Shown one piece after another: positions 63,827 through 64,000 of a DNA stretch of 64,000 nucleotides. Position 1 is the first letter of the stretch, and each line of letters starts with the position of its first letter. A program made the position numbers and the translations under genes. This DNA is from Pirellulales bacterium (GTDB lineage Bacteria > Planctomycetota > Planctomycetia > Pirellulales > Lacipirellulaceae), in the NCBI GenBank assembly GCA_028279215.1, contig JANQOF010000036.1, positions 26,639 through 90,638 of the forward strand. The letters run 5' to 3'. Under the pieces are notes generated by a model. It was not told the origin of the DNA and searched no databases. It saw only the letters and a list, made by a program, of their open reading frames with translations.

Positions 63827-64000
63827 GCGCAGTTGCACGTTTGGGTGGTAAGGCTGCGATGGCGCGAACTCACTTGCCACCAAAAGTCCGTTTTGTCCCC
63901 GATACCAGAAAACGATTCTAGGCGACTTTACTCGCCCCCCATTGCCCCTGTCGGTTTCCGTTTTCCTCTGTTTTTCTCGGCATTTTTTCATTTCCCAAGA
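63827..64000. other. Downstream region of the P-II gene
   Basis: No gene supported. Most of it is copy B of the dispersed repeat. Confidence 0.5.
63881..63996 (-). repeat. Dispersed repeat, copy B (downstream of the P-II gene)
   Basis: About 116 nt matching copy A (37818-37930) in reverse orientation, including the GGCGA-6 nt-TCGCC hairpin. It starts 54 nt after the P-II stop, and its orientation relative to that gene is the same as that of copy A relative to dnaA. Confidence 0.8.

Noticed and set aside
63410..63991. 193-codon frame on the minus strand over the P-II gene
   Set aside because: Antisense to the P-II gene; its start lies in the dispersed repeat, which is why its first residues resemble a frame at 37.8 kb.

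Overview
The window reads as chromosomal DNA of a planctomycete, most likely of the Pirellulales. This is an inference. It rests on a secreted protein with dockerin-type repeats and a PEP-CTERM tail, a single-chain ResB-CcsA cytochrome c biogenesis protein, several long secreted or membrane proteins of planctomycete style, the polA-coaE-rho order, moderately high GC, and mostly short gene gaps. I saw no rRNA, tRNA, CRISPR array, prophage or complete insertion sequence.

Layout. (1) 1-12.75 kb is a surface-polysaccharide locus: a large secreted protein cut by the left edge, a sulfatase-fold protein without the usual catalytic cysteine, a fused O-antigen ligase/WecG-TagA glycosyltransferase, a Wzz-type chain-length protein, and, divergently, a FemAB/BioF2-type acyltransferase, a polysaccharide deacetylase, a flippase and a GT4 glycosyltransferase. 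(2) 12.8-22.5 kb holds lipid genes (PlsC-like, CdsA, FabI), a PEP-CTERM protein, a metallopeptidase, a YecH-like protein, an aldehyde dehydrogenase, a GAF/sigma54 activator and a frameshifted MORN-like gene. (3) 22.5-30 kb, minus strand: bioA, SAM hydrolase, gatB, a GxxExxY cassette framed by inverted repeats, gatA, gatC, rpmB and an inositol-monophosphatase-family gene. (4) 30-37.2 kb, plus strand: secreted and membrane proteins and ResB-CcsA. (5) 37.2-41.6 kb: a gene-poor stretch, dnaA with a visible promoter, an acetyltransferase and an unknown protein. (6) 41.8-53.3 kb: an ebo-like cluster (two TIM-barrel proteins, a UbiA-type prenyltransferase, a phosphodiesterase, a TatD hydrolase) mixed with membrane and HEAT-repeat proteins. 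(7) 53.4-60.8 kb: polA, coaE, rho, ribH, nusB, ftsY. (8) 60.8-64 kb: a nitrogen module with a near-consensus sigma54 promoter, an Amt transporter, a roughly 780-nt intercistronic region and a P-II protein.

The most striking signal is in that last intercistronic region. Six hairpin units, five of them about 97-100 nt apart, sit between amt and the P-II gene. Their stems differ by paired compensatory changes while the 12-nt loop stays nearly invariant in five of the six. This is the pattern of a selected RNA structure (or of a self-copying palindrome family), and I know no described motif that matches it. Other notable points are the GxxExxY cassette inside gatCAB, a dispersed repeat lying in the same relative orientation downstream of dnaA and of the P-II gene, a P-II protein lacking Tyr51, and two catalytically atypical alkaline-phosphatase-superfamily proteins. 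Many start codons were moved inward from the longest frame on the basis of ribosome binding sites, overlaps and family length.
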